Positions 41,443 to 50,102 are shown, numbered from the stretch's first letter. The stretch: DNA of 64,000 bases from Streptomyces luteogriseus (GCF_014205055.1 NZ_JACHMS010000001.1:434001-498000), one strand, 5' to 3'. The notes: generated by a model not told the origin, from the letters alone. Made by a program: numbers and translations.

Positions 41443-42810
41443 TTACGGATACGTGTACGAGTTGAGGGTGGCGACGGCGGAGGCCGGGTTGCCGCGGTCG
41501 TAGTGGTCCACGGCGAGGAAGGTGGGCTTCTTGCGGGCGGCCGGCTGGCAGAACCTCTGGGCGCGGTCGGCGAGTTTGGTGTTGTCCGTGCCGGCCGTGC
41601 CGGTGAGCGGGACGTCACGGAAGTGGTTCATGACGAACAGCGGGCGGAATCCCGGTTCGGTGCGGGTCAGCGGGATGTTGGTGTCGGCCCCGTACCAGCG
41701 GCTGTAGCAGGACCAGTCGGAGGTGCCGAGGCCCGAGCCCATCGACCAGTAGTTCTCGACGGTCCACTCGCGCTGGTACATGACCCCGAAGCTGTCCCGG
41801 GTCAGGCCCGCGGCCTGGTCGGCGGAGCGGCTGTGGTCGGTGAAGATCAGCAGCCGGTCGCCGGCTGCGGCCAGTTCCGCCATCGTCGGCCAGCCGTTCT
41901 GCCGCACGCCGGTGAGATCGGGCCGGTAGAGCATGTCCGACAGGCCTTTGACACGGGCGAGTTCGGCGCGCAGGACGGCCGGATCGACGTAGTCCTCCAG
42001 GAGGACGGTGACGAACTGGTCGGGGTGGGCCTTCAGGAAGTCGACCATGCGCTGGAGGTCGACCCACAGGGCGACGGGCCTGCTGACGAGGGTGCAGCTG
42101 TTGTGGCAGAGGATCGCACCGTCGGGGGTCTGGTGGATGTCCAGCATGAATCCGCGCACGCCGTCGGCGAGTTGGCGTTCGATGCCACGGGTCTGGTTGG
42201 GCACGAGGTTGACGAAGGGCGGGGCGAAGCCGCCGTCGACGCCGTTGGCGTACGCGTTGTGCGTGGTGAGGAACGTGACCTGGTCCAGGGTGCGCCGGTC
42301 CTGCGGCGGCATGGGGTGGGTGGCGGGCGTGACCGGGGTGAGGTACCAGGTGGCGAGGTCGCCGGAGCCGCCGAGGGCGAGCCGGGCGGGGTAGGTGGCG
42401 CCGTCCGGGGCGGGCGCCACCGTGAGGTGATGGGTGGTTCCCGGAACCCTGAGCGTGTAGCGGTCGGCGTCGAGCGGGGTGATCTCCCAGGGTGCGTCGG
42501 AGCTCGCGCAGGCGACGGACGCCGCCTGGTCGCCGGTGCGGCCGAGACAGGTGCCGGGCGCGTCGGTGTTCTCCAGGAGGTACGCGGAGCCGTGCTGCTT
42601 CAGCTGCCACTGCTGGCGGTCCTCGTTGCCGCGGGGTCTGTGCTGCTCGACCGCGCCGGCGTTGTCGGCCGCGTTGAGTCCGGTCGTGGCGCTCTGGACG
42701 TAGTACGCACCCGGGGCCGGAACGGCGGCGGCTGCGGGCTGGGGGGCCACGACCGCGGCGGCCAGTGCCGCGGCCGTGGCGAGCAGGGCGTGGGGGGTGC
42801 GTAGGCGCAT
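41443..42810 (-). CDS. Secreted phosphatidylinositol-specific phospholipase C-like protein
   Basis: The protein has 455 residues. A Sec signal peptide (ATAAALAAAVVAPQPAAAA, cleavage near 29) is followed by a ricin-like beta-trefoil segment (about 33-160). The PI-PLC TIM-barrel is at about 175-455: FLTTHNAYANG (first catalytic His), FMLDIHQTPDGAILCHN (second His), VTVLLEDYVD and LLIFTDHS. It would hydrolyse phosphatidylinositol-type lipids outside the cell. The stop is TAA at 41443. Confidence 0.85.
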   Translation of the reverse strand: MRLRTPHALLATAAALAAAVVAPQPAAAAVPAPGAYYVQSATTGLNAADNAGAVEQHRPRGNEDRQQWQLKQHGSAYLLENTDAPGTCLGRTGDQAASVACASSDAPWEITPLDADRYTLRVPGTTHHLTVAPAPDGATYPARLALGGSGDLATWYLTPVTPATHPMPPQDRRTLDQVTFLTTHNAYANGVDGGFAPPFVNLVPNQTRGIERQLADGVRGFMLDIHQTPDGAILCHNSCTLVSRPVALWVDLQRMVDFLKAHPDQFVTVLLEDYVDPAVLRAELARVKGLSDMLYRPDLTGVRQNGWPTMAELAAAGDRLLIFTDHSRSADQAAGLTRDSFGVMYQREWTVENYWSMGSGLGTSDWSCYSRWYGADTNIPLTRTEPGFRPLFVMNHFRDVPLTGTAGTDNTKLADRAQRFCQPAARKKPTFLAVDHYDRGNPASAVATLNSYTYP

Positions 42811-42880
42811 GAGGGATGCCCTTCGGTCAATCAGTCAGGTTCATGACATCCCGCATGACACCACGCCGTAGGGTCCGGCG

Positions 42881-43771
42881 TCAGCAGTACAGGTTGCCAC
42901 CGGGTGACGTGCCGAGGATCTGCGTGAACCGCTGGTAGTTGTTCACACGGCTCTGGACCTGCGCCGGGTTCTTGCCGTCGCACTCCAGGGAGCCGTTGAT
43001 GCTGCGGATCGTCTGGCCGAACCCGGCGCCGTTCACCATGGCGTTGTGCGGGGTCATGCTGCCGGGGCCGGTCTGGGTGTTCCAGTACCACAGGGCGGTC
43101 TTCCAGGCGATGGCCGAGTCGTTCTGCACCAGCCAGGGGTTGTTGAGCAGGTCGATGCCGAGCGCGTCGCCCGCTGCCTTGTAGTTGAAGTTCCAGCTGA
43201 GCTGGATCGGGCCGCGCCCGTAGTAGGCGGCCTGCCCGGCCGGACAGCCGTAGGGCTGACTCCAGTCGCAGTAGTGCGGGTAGTTGGCGGTGTTCTGCTC
43301 CACCACGTGCACCAGACCGCCCGTCTCGTGGCTGACGTTGGCGAGGAAGGCGGCGGCCTCCTGCTTCTTCACCGTGTCGCTGCCGGTGTTGGCGAAGCCG
43401 GGGTAGGCGCTCAGGGCGGCGGTGAGGCCGCTGTAGCTGTAGAACGAGTTGCGGTTCGGGAACATCTGGTTGAACTGCGCCTCGCTCACCACGAAGCGGG
43501 CGTTCGGGGTGCCGGGGCCGCTGTCGCAGGCGTACGGCTCCCAGTACCAGGTGCTGATGACCGGGTCGTAGCCCGGGTTGGCGTGCTCGGCGATGTACGC
43601 CTTGCCGTCGGTGTAGCGGACGATGTCGCCGGCGGCGTACGACTTCCCGGCCGTCCAGTTCGGGTAGCTGGAGCAGGCGGCGGCCGAGGCGTTCGAGGCG
43701 GGCAGGAGCACCGGCGCGGCGCCGGCGAGGGCGAGGGTGGCCAGAACTGCGGAGATACGGCGTCTCGACAC
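42881..43771 (-). CDS. Secreted family GH19 chitinase with CBM5/12
   Basis: The protein has 296 residues from a GTG with AAGGAG 8 nt upstream. After a signal peptide (cleavage near residue 31), a chitin-binding CBM5/12 domain has YPNWTAGKSYAAGDIVRY and WYWEPYAC. The GH19 domain from about 92 has the catalytic Glu in NVSHETGGL and the signature YYGRGPIQLSWNFNY. It cleaves chitin with inversion. DasR-like sites lie in the upstream region (43911-43958). Confidence 0.93.
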   Translation of the reverse strand: MSRRRISAVLATLALAGAAPVLLPASNASAAACSSYPNWTAGKSYAAGDIVRYTDGKAYIAEHANPGYDPVISTWYWEPYACDSGPGTPNARFVVSEAQFNQMFPNRNSFYSYSGLTAALSAYPGFANTGSDTVKKQEAAAFLANVSHETGGLVHVVEQNTANYPHYCDWSQPYGCPAGQAAYYGRGPIQLSWNFNYKAAGDALGIDLLNNPWLVQNDSAIAWKTALWYWNTQTGPGSMTPHNAMVNGAGFGQTIRSINGSLECDGKNPAQVQSRVNNYQRFTQILGTSPGGNLYC

Positions 43772-43910
43772 GGGTTCAACTCCTTCGCGGAGCACGGCCG
43801 CACCCTGACGAAGGGCAGGGTGAAGCAGACCCTTGACCGCACGCACCGGTGGTCCGGTCACGGCGTGGGGGGCGGCCGTGGTGGGGGCTGTGGAGCCACA
43901 CTCAACCGCG

Positions 43911-43958
43911 TTGGTCTGTACCAGTCAAGGGTGTAGACCAGTCAGGTGTAGACCTGTC
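43911..43958. promoter_or_regulatory. DasR-like (dre) site plus chitinase-type direct repeats
   Basis: TTGGTCTGTACCAGTC at 43911-43926 resembles the DasR consensus ACTGGTCTAGACCAGT. Two 13-bp copies, GTGTAGACCAGTC (43931-43943) and GTGTAGACCTGTC (43946-43958), repeat at 15-bp spacing. They recall the direct repeats ahead of Streptomyces chitinase genes. They lie 140-190 bp upstream of the GH19 start, within range of its promoter. Confidence 0.65.
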
Positions 43959-44046
43959 GGGATCCACGCTGGTCGACGGCCCGTCACTCCGTGTTCGGCA
44001 CGGCGCGATCGGCGACCCGTCCGTGCCGTCCGGCGCCTTGGAGCGT

Positions 44047-44484
44047 TCACACGCGCGCCGGGTCCTCCAGCGTCGCCGCCAGCCGGTCCAGCAGGGACCG
44101 CAGCAGGGCGTCGTCGCCTTCGCCGAGCGAGGGCCGGCCGGCGCGGACCGCCCGGTCGACGCGCTGCCAGTACTCCTGGCCGCGCGGGGTGAGATGGGCG
44201 AGGACGCGACGGCGGTCGAACGGATCGACCCTGCGGTGCACGAGGTTCTGGTCGACGAGCTGGTCGACCAGTTTGGTCAGCGTCGGAGGCGGCAGGAAGG
44301 CGGCCTCCGCGAGTCCCGTCATGTGGTGCCCCTCGCCGTCCGACAGCGAGGCCAGTACCCGCCACGCGTCCAGCGAGCAGCCCTCCGCCTCCAGCACGCC
44401 CTGCAACCGGCGCGCCGCGAGCCGTTCGGCCCGCGTCAGCAACTGCACGAGGTCGTCGGGCCGACGCGGGGTGGGGCTGGACAT
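44047..44484 (-). CDS. MarR-family transcriptional regulator
   Basis: The protein has 145 residues, with AGGAG 5 nt before the ATG at 44484. The winged helix is visible: ALDAWRVLASL-like segment SLDAWRVLASLSDGEGHHMTGLAEAAFLPPPTLTKLVDQLVDQNLVHRR in its parts, with the wing DPFDRRRVLAHLT. It is divergent to the amide-sensor-like gene with 80 bp between, so control of that gene is likely. Confidence 0.88.
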   Translation of the reverse strand: MSSPTPRRPDDLVQLLTRAERLAARRLQGVLEAEGCSLDAWRVLASLSDGEGHHMTGLAEAAFLPPPTLTKLVDQLVDQNLVHRRVDPFDRRRVLAHLTPRGQEYWQRVDRAVRAGRPSLGEGDDALLRSLLDRLAATLEDPARV

Positions 44485-44564
44485 CCCTGCTCCTTGGTGC
44501 CGAGAGAGTGTCCATCGTAGGAGACGCACTGGAGTTCGCCCCATGGAGCCGGAATCATGACGCC

Positions 44565-45674
44565 ATGATCCGGCGCGACCTTCCCGGGCCCGAGTGGTTC
44601 ACGGCCGACGACTCCGTGCTCGGTGTGGCCCTCGTCTTCCCCCTGCTGGGGCCGGCCGGGATCTTCGGGCCCACGTGCGAGCTGTGCGCGCGGCTGGCGG
44701 CCGAGGAGGTCAACCGGGACGGCGGTGTGCTCGGCAGACAGCTCCGGCTGGTGCCGGTCGACGGCTCGGGCGCGCCGCACGACATCGCCGACGAGGTCGA
44801 GGCGCTGGTGGACCTGGGCGCCGTGCAGGGCGTCACGGGCTGGCACATCTCCTCCGTGCGGCAGGCGCTCGCACCGCGGATCGCGCACCGCGTCCCCTAC
44901 GTGTACACCGCGCTGTACGAGGGCGGGGAGGACACGGCGGGGGTGTTCCTGACCAGCGAGACCCCGCGCGACCAGCTCCGGCCGGCCATGGACCTGCTGG
45001 CGCGCGAGCGCGGGGTGCGGCGCTGGTTCGTGGTGGGCAACGACTACGTGTGGCCGCGCCACACGGCCCGCTCGGCCCGCGGCTACGCCCGGGACCGCGG
45101 CGGGTGCGTCGCCGGTGAGGCGTACCTGCCGCTCGGCACCCACGACTTCGAGCCGGTGCTGCGGCACGTCGAACGCTCGGACGCCGACGCGGTGCTGATG
45201 CTGCTCGTCGGCAGTGACGCGGTGCGCTTCAACCGGGCGTTCGCGGCCTACGGCCTGCACGCGCGCTGTCTGCGGCTGAGTACGCTGATGGACGAGAACA
45301 TGCTGGTGGCGAGCGGCGCGGAGGCCACCGAGGACCTCTACAGCACGGCCGGGTTCTTCGCCTCGCTGGCCAATCGCGACACCCTGGACTTCCACGGGCG
45401 GTACGCCGCCCGCTACGGCGTCCAGGCACCCGCGCTCGGCAGCCTCGGCGAGTCCTGCTACGAGGGTGTGCTGCTGCTGGCCGCGCTGCTGAGGAGGGCC
45501 GGAACGCTGGACGTCTCGGCGATCGGCGCGGCGGCCGGAGCGGGGTCGGTGTCCTACGAGGGCCCACGCGGGCTGCTGCACCTGCGGGACGCCCATGTCC
45601 GCCAGCGGATCTACCTGGCGCGGGCCGACGGGTTCGACTTCGACGTGCTCACGGAGCTGGACGCACGACCCTGA
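44565..45674 (+). CDS. AmiC-like periplasmic-binding-fold protein without signal peptide
   Basis: The protein has 369 residues. The type I binding fold of urea/amide/branched-chain amino-acid binders is shown by VALVFPLLGPAGIFGPTCELCARLAAEEVNRDGGVLGRQLRLV and VQGVTGWHISSVRQA. No signal peptide or lipobox is present, so it is probably a cytosolic ligand sensor like Pseudomonas AmiC rather than a transport component. No permease gene is nearby. The start could also be GTG 44508. The convergence of sensor and MarR suggests a small-molecule response unit. Confidence 0.8.
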   Translation: MIRRDLPGPEWFTADDSVLGVALVFPLLGPAGIFGPTCELCARLAAEEVNRDGGVLGRQLRLVPVDGSGAPHDIADEVEALVDLGAVQGVTGWHISSVRQALAPRIAHRVPYVYTALYEGGEDTAGVFLTSETPRDQLRPAMDLLARERGVRRWFVVGNDYVWPRHTARSARGYARDRGGCVAGEAYLPLGTHDFEPVLRHVERSDADAVLMLLVGSDAVRFNRAFAAYGLHARCLRLSTLMDENMLVASGAEATEDLYSTAGFFASLANRDTLDFHGRYAARYGVQAPALGSLGESCYEGVLLLAALLRRAGTLDVSAIGAAAGAGSVSYEGPRGLLHLRDAHVRQRIYLARADGFDFDVLTELDARP

Positions 45675-45740
45675 CGTGGCCGACCGACGACACGCCCCCG
45701 GATCGCCGCCCCGCGCCGCTCGCCCGCGAGAATTCCTCCC

Positions 45741-46790
45741 ATGACCACCACACCCCATCCCCTCGTCACCGGCGCACAGCGACTGGCGCACGACCTCCTC
45801 GTCCCGCAGGCCGAGCGCGTCGACCAGGAGGGTGTGCCCGCGAGCCATGTCGAGGCGGTGAAGCGGGCGGGGCTGCTGGGGGTGGTCGCACCGCGGGAGC
45901 ACGGCGGGGCGGACGCGCCCGTGGCGGTGGCGCGGGAGACAGCGGAGATCCTGGCCGGGGCGTGCTGCTCCACATGGTTCGTGCAGACACAGCACCACAC
46001 CCCGGTGAAGCTGCTCACCACCTACGACTCCCCCGTCCGGGAGAAGCTGCTGCGCCCGCTGGCGACCGGCGAGCTGATGGCCGGCATCGCGTTCGCCCAT
46101 GTTTGTGCCTTCCCCCGGGTGCCCGTGCGGGCCGTCGCCGAGGAGGGCGGCTGGCGGTTCGAGGGCCGGGTGCCCTGGTACACGGGCTGGGGGCTGAATG
46201 ACGTGATGCTGCTGGCCGGGGTGACGGATGCGGCCGAGGTGGTGTTCGTGTTCACCGAGGCCCGCGAGCAGCCGGGGCTGACACCGTCGGCACCGATGCG
46301 GCTCGCGGCCCTCACCGCCGCGCGTACGGTGTCCCTGGAGCTGGACGGCCTGTGGGTTCCGGACGAGTGCGTCGTGCTGCGCACCTCGCAGGCGGAGTTC
46401 GCCCTGGTCGACCTCCCCCGGGCCGCCAACGCCAGTCCGGCCGTGTTCGGGGTGGCGGACGCCGCACTGGACCTGGTGGCGCAGACCCCCGACGGCCGGG
46501 AGACGGCCCGGTCGCTGCGGGCCCGGCTCGACGAGGTACGGCAGGAGGCCTACGCCCTGGCCGACCGGCCCTCCCCGCAGGACTCCGTCCCGGAACGACT
46601 GGCCGTGAAGACCCGCGCGTACGACCTCCTGCGCGCGGCCACCACCGCGGCGATCGTGGCCGGGGGCGGCCGCGCCATGGCCCTGGACCACCGGGCGCAA
46701 CGGCTGGCGCGCGAGGGCATGTTCCTGCTGGTGCAGGGCCAGACGGCCGAGGCGCGCCGGACGCACCTCGGCTCGCTGGCGTCCGGTTAG
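45741..46790 (+). CDS. Acyl-CoA dehydrogenase-fold flavoprotein (class D monooxygenase-like)
   Basis: The protein has 349 residues. VEAVKRAGLLGVVAPREHGGADAPVAVARETAEILAGAC and GGWRFEGRVPWYTGW are the marks of the HpaB/HsaA-like group, which use reduced flavin to hydroxylate aromatics or act as dehydrogenases. GAGAAT 7 nt before the ATG may be a leaderless -10. It ends against a decayed peptidase gene (4-nt overlap). Substrate unknown. Confidence 0.78.
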   Translation: MTTTPHPLVTGAQRLAHDLLVPQAERVDQEGVPASHVEAVKRAGLLGVVAPREHGGADAPVAVARETAEILAGACCSTWFVQTQHHTPVKLLTTYDSPVREKLLRPLATGELMAGIAFAHVCAFPRVPVRAVAEEGGWRFEGRVPWYTGWGLNDVMLLAGVTDAAEVVFVFTEAREQPGLTPSAPMRLAALTAARTVSLELDGLWVPDECVVLRTSQAEFALVDLPRAANASPAVFGVADAALDLVAQTPDGRETARSLRARLDEVRQEAYALADRPSPQDSVPERLAVKTRAYDLLRAATTAAIVAGGGRAMALDHRAQRLAREGMFLLVQGQTAEARRTHLGSLASG

Positions 46791-47363
46791 CCGAGGCGGG
46801 GCACGGCCGGCGCCCGGTCCGTCCGGGACGGGACCTTCCCGCAGAACTCGGCTTCGATGACATCGGTGTAGGGCGAGGAGTCCGGGAGCCAGTCGCCGTT
46901 GATGTTGAAGGTGAGCTGGTGTTCGCCGTCCTGGGTGCCGACCATCGCGGACAGGGAGCCGTTGGTACGGCCACTCTTGCCGACCGCCTTCACACCGCAG
47001 GACAACCGCGCGAACTCGACTCCGAGTCCGTACCCGATGCCGTGCCCGGCCGGGACCTCCTCGAACATCTCCTTCATCTGGCGCGGGGGCAGCACGTGGC
47101 CCTTGACCGGGGCCCGGTGGAAGCGATTGAGGTCGCCGCCGGTGGAGATGACGTCACCGGCCGCGCCCAGCCAGGTCATGTTCTGTTCGGTGGCGTCGTG
47201 GATCTCGGCGTACCGGTGCTCCGGGAAGCCGGGTCCTGCGCTGTCGTGGCTGAAGCCGGCGTCGTCGGTGTAGTGGGCGATGCCGCCGGTTGGCGTCACG
47301 CACGGCGGCGGCCGCTCGGGGGAGACCACCCTTCTCGACCAGAGCGCGTAAGGCGGTCCTCAT
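46787..47363 (-). pseudogene. Decayed D-Ala-D-Ala carboxypeptidase/beta-lactamase gene
   Basis: The remnant has a good start: AGGAGGGG 7 nt before the ATG at 47363. It encodes TALRALVEKGGLPRAAAAVRDA, which is the usual N-terminal opening of a Streptomyces serine DD-peptidase, and then breaks. The C-terminal half continues in another frame to 46787: MTWLGAAGDVISTGGDLNRFH, PPRQMKEMFEEVP, YGLGVE, GKSGRTNGSLSAM. The whole middle, including the SxxK nucleophile and the YxN motif, is missing. The N-terminal part holds a TTA codon. Internal deletion with frameshift is the simplest explanation. Confidence 0.85.
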
Positions 47364-47374
47364 GGGTGTGCCCC

Positions 47375-47418
47375 TCCTGGTCACCGAGAGGGCGGGCCTG
47401 CCCTCTCGGTGACCAGGA
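47375..47418. terminator. Perfect 19-bp hairpin downstream of ssuD
   Basis: TCCTGGTCACCGAGAGGGC pairs perfectly with GCCCTCTCGGTGACCAGGA around a 6-nt loop. It stands 50 bp past the ssuD stop and fits an operon terminator. On the minus strand its last four bases are also the start of the AGGAGGGG ribosome-binding site of the decayed peptidase gene. Confidence 0.8.
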
Positions 47419-47467
47419 CGCCCAAGTCCCTTGCAAGGGTCGGCCTTTGTGTGCGATCCGCGTTGCC

Positions 47468-48619
47468 TCAGCTCGCGACCGGTGCGAAGGGAGTGGATGC
47501 GGCGGGCGCGGCGTCCCGGTCCGCGGGATGCCGCCACAGTCCCCGCGCGGCGAGGCGCGGCAGGACGCCCTCGCCGAACCAGTACGCCTCCTCCAGGTGC
47601 GGGTAGCCGGAGAGGATGAACTCGTCGATGCCCAGGGCGTGGTACTCCCTGATCCGCTCGGCGACCTCGTCGTGGCTGCCGACCAGGGCGGTGCCCGCCC
47701 CGCCGCGCACCAGGCCGATACCGGCCCAGAGGTTGGGGTGGATCTCCAGTCGGTCGCGGCGGCCGCCGTGCAGGGCGAGCATGCGCTGCTGCCCCTCGGA
47801 CTCACTGCGGGCGAGCCCTGCCTGCACCGACGCCACCGTCTCCGGGTCGAATCCGTCGAGCAGCCGGTCCGCCTCGGCCCAGGCCTGCCCGGCGGTGTCG
47901 CGGGTGATGACGTGCAACCGGATGCCGAAGCGCAGGGTGCGACCCCGTGCGGCGGCCAGTGACCGCAGCCGGGCGATCTTCTCGGCGACCTGGGCGGGCG
48001 GCTCGCCCCAGGTGAGATAGACGTCGGCGTGCCGGGCGGCGATCTCACCGGCGATGGGTGAGGAGCCGCCGAAGTACACCTCGGGCACGGGGGCGGGGAC
48101 CCGGGCAAGCGCGGCGCCCTCCACCCGGACGTGCTCGCCGTGCAGGTCGACGGTCCCGCCCTGCCACAACTCCCGTACGACCTGGAGGAATTCACCGGTG
48201 CGGCGGTAGCGGCCGTCCTTGTCGAGGAAGTCGCCGAAGGCGCGCTGCTCCTTGTTCTCGCCGCCGGTGACGACGTTGAGCAGCAGCCGCCCGCCGGTCT
48301 GGCGCTGGAAGGTGGCCGCCATCTGCGCGGCGAGCGTGGGCGAGATCAGGCCCGGCCGGAAGGCGATCAGGAACTTCAGTCGTTCGGTGTGCTGGGCGAC
48401 CATCGCGGTGGTGAGCCACGCGTCCTCGCACCAGGCACCGGTCGGTGTGAGAGCTCCCGCGAAACCCACCCCCTCTGCGGCCCGGGCGATCTGACTCAGG
48501 TAGGCGACCGTCGGCGGCCGGTCCCGGCCGGACGCGGTGGCCGGGGTGCCGTGACCGCCGCCGACGACATGGCGGCTGTCGCCGTTGGTGGGCAGGAACC
48601 AGTGGAAGGTGAGGGACAC
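47468..48619 (-). CDS. ssuD: FMNH2-dependent alkanesulfonate monooxygenase
   Basis: The protein has 383 residues from a GTG with GGAG 5 nt upstream. The LLM-family SsuD pattern is clear: FHWFLPTNGDSRHVVGG at the N-terminus, FLIAFRPGLISPTLAAQMAATFQRQTGGRLLLNVVTGG, FLDKDGRYRRTGEFLQVVRELW, PEVYFGGSSPIAGE and DEFILSGYPHLEEAYWFGEGVLP. It releases sulfite from alkanesulfonates as a sulfur source. It is 48 nt downstream of the reductase gene ssuE, its FMNH2 supplier. No ssu transporter genes are adjacent. Confidence 0.93.
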   Translation of the reverse strand: MSLTFHWFLPTNGDSRHVVGGGHGTPATASGRDRPPTVAYLSQIARAAEGVGFAGALTPTGAWCEDAWLTTAMVAQHTERLKFLIAFRPGLISPTLAAQMAATFQRQTGGRLLLNVVTGGENKEQRAFGDFLDKDGRYRRTGEFLQVVRELWQGGTVDLHGEHVRVEGAALARVPAPVPEVYFGGSSPIAGEIAARHADVYLTWGEPPAQVAEKIARLRSLAAARGRTLRFGIRLHVITRDTAGQAWAEADRLLDGFDPETVASVQAGLARSESEGQQRMLALHGGRRDRLEIHPNLWAGIGLVRGGAGTALVGSHDEVAERIREYHALGIDEFILSGYPHLEEAYWFGEGVLPRLAARGLWRHPADRDAAPAASTPFAPVAS

Positions 48620-48667
48620 GGGGTCTCCGATCGAGGGGTACGTGCGGTGGCGCGGTGGCGGGCGGTC

Positions 48668-49222
48668 TCAGCCCGCCACGGCCAGCAGCGGGACGCGGCC
48701 GAGCGCCGCGGAGAACTGGTCGACCACCTGGCGCAGTGCCTCGGTGGCGGCCGGCGCGACGGTCAGGGAGCCGTCGTCCTGCACGCTGATGTCCTTGTCG
48801 AGGGTGAACCAGCCCTGCACGATGTGGTCCGCACCCATGGAGTTGAGCACCGGACGCAGGGCGTAGTCGATGGCCAGCACATGGGCGACGCTGCCGCCGG
48901 TGGCGAGCGGCAGTACGGTCTTGCCGGTCAGGGCGTACTGCGGGAGCAGGTCCAGCAGGGCCTTCAGCACGCCGGAGTAGGACGCCTTGTAGACGGGGGT
49001 GCCGACGACGATTCCGTCGGCCCGCGCGAACAGTTCGGTGGCCTCGACGATGGCGGGGTGGCGGAAGTCGGCGCCGAGCAGGGCCTCGGCGGGGATGGTG
49101 CGGACGTCGAGCGGGATCACGTCATGGCCCTGGGCCGCCAGCCGCTTGTCCAAGTGGCGCAGCAGACGGCTGGTGCGGGAGGAGGCGGAGGGGCTGCCGG
49201 AGACGGACAGGACGGTGGCCAT
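48668..49222 (-). CDS. ssuE: NAD(P)H-dependent FMN reductase
   Basis: The protein has 184 residues. The flavodoxin-like fold shows GSPSASSRTSRLL (phosphate loop) and GIVVGTPVYKASYSGVLKALLDLLPQYALTGKTVLPLATGGS in its parts. It supplies FMNH2 to SsuD. It is the first structural gene behind a long leader (190 nt from the leader peptide's stop). Confidence 0.92.
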   Translation of the reverse strand: MATVLSVSGSPSASSRTSRLLRHLDKRLAAQGHDVIPLDVRTIPAEALLGADFRHPAIVEATELFARADGIVVGTPVYKASYSGVLKALLDLLPQYALTGKTVLPLATGGSVAHVLAIDYALRPVLNSMGADHIVQGWFTLDKDISVQDDGSLTVAPAATEALRQVVDQFSAALGRVPLLAVAG

Positions 49223-49263
49223 GGGTTCTCTTTTCCGGGCGAAGGCGCGACTGCGCGGGCACC

Positions 49264-49316
49264 GCCGAATTCAGGGGGCACACAGGTAGAAGGCGTGCCG
49301 AAGCGCCGAATTCAGG
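49264..49316. repeat. 12-bp direct repeat in the ssuE leader
   Basis: GCCGAATTCAGG occurs at 49264-49275 and again at 49305-49316, a 41-bp period. Both lie between the leader-peptide stop and ssuE, where they could contribute to alternative RNA structures. No protein-coding frame explains them. Confidence 0.6.
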
Positions 49317-49411
49317 CGTGAGGGAAAGGCACCGCACGAGGCGTCCGGCGGTACGGCGATGGCCGGCCGGAGGCGGAAACGGCGGTGAGAGGAAGCGGCG
49401 AGCCGAAGGAC

Positions 49412-49489
49412 TCAGGCTGCGGCGCGACAGGAGGCGCTGGAGACGCGTGCGAGGTCGACGTGGCGTCGCCGCGTGAGGTCCAGTCGCAT
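49412..49489 (-). CDS. Cysteine-containing leader peptide of the ssu operon
   Basis: The ORF is 25 codons: MRLDLTRRRHVDLARVSSA with a Cys at codon 21, ending CRAAA. Short peptides with this RRxHVDLxRxxSAxCR pattern are found ahead of sulfur-assimilation genes in actinobacteria, and cysteine-coding uORFs act as cysteine-responsive attenuators in mycobacteria. Two more ATGs lie just upstream in or out of frame, and no clear ribosome-binding site is seen, so leaderless translation is possible. It precedes ssuE by 190 nt. Confidence 0.8.
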   Translation of the reverse strand: MRLDLTRRRHVDLARVSSASCRAAA

Positions 49490-49696
49490 GGTCATGCCAT
49501 GGATCGTGGCAGTGGACGCCGAGGGCCGTCAAGGAATGCGCGGCTCATCTCGCATCCCGGACCGGCCATTTCACCGGAGGCGGCCCGGTTCAGCGGAGGC
49601 GCCCCGGAAGAGTTCGTGGGCGCCCCCGGTTCGGCCGTCTCGCTTCAGCACGGCTCGAGGGGGCGGATCTCTCTTGCGGTGGGGGCGGGCGCCGCC

Positions 49697-49873
49697 TCAG
49701 TCGGCGTCCGCCGGTACGACCACGAGAAAGGCGTCCGACTCCAGGTCCATCACGACCGTGGCGGGTTCGCCCTCGGCGCGGCGGCGTGCCGCGTACTCCT
49801 CCGCGGGCCACGATCCGCGCGGGGACCCCGCCGGGAACCGTTCCAACACCTTCGCGCTGATGGCCGCTGTCAC
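49697..49873 (-). CDS. Small 58-residue hypothetical protein
   Basis: The GTG at 49873 has GGGAGGG about 9 nt upstream. The sequence SAKVLERFPAG, PAEEYAARRRAEGEPATVVMDLESDAFLVVVP looks like a real small folded protein, unlike the Arg-rich upstream extension of the same frame. No family recognised. Confidence 0.5.
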   Translation of the reverse strand: MTAAISAKVLERFPAGSPRGSWPAEEYAARRRAEGEPATVVMDLESDAFLVVVPADAD

Positions 49874-50102
49874 GTCCGCTGCCCTCCCCTGTCCCGCGCC
49901 GCCCTCGGGGGCGACGCCGATCGGTCGCTGTCGTACACATGCGGATGCCCCCGATCCGCGCGGACATGTACCGCCGGGTAGATCCCGCCCCTCCCGCCGA
50001 CGTCTACACATAAAGGGGAAATAAGAGCAGAATGACGCTTACGCGGCGTTTACCGCATACCCCTCCAGACGCGGCCGCCCTGCACCATGAAGGAGACGAA
50101 TC
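49874..50102. other. Divergent intergenic region ahead of the SPW gene
   Basis: The AT-rich stretch 50008-50035 (ACACATAAAGGGGAAATAAGAGCAG) and GGCGTTTACCGCATACCCC at 50044-50062 are promoter-like. A sigma-factor class cannot be assigned. No gene seen. Confidence 0.35.
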
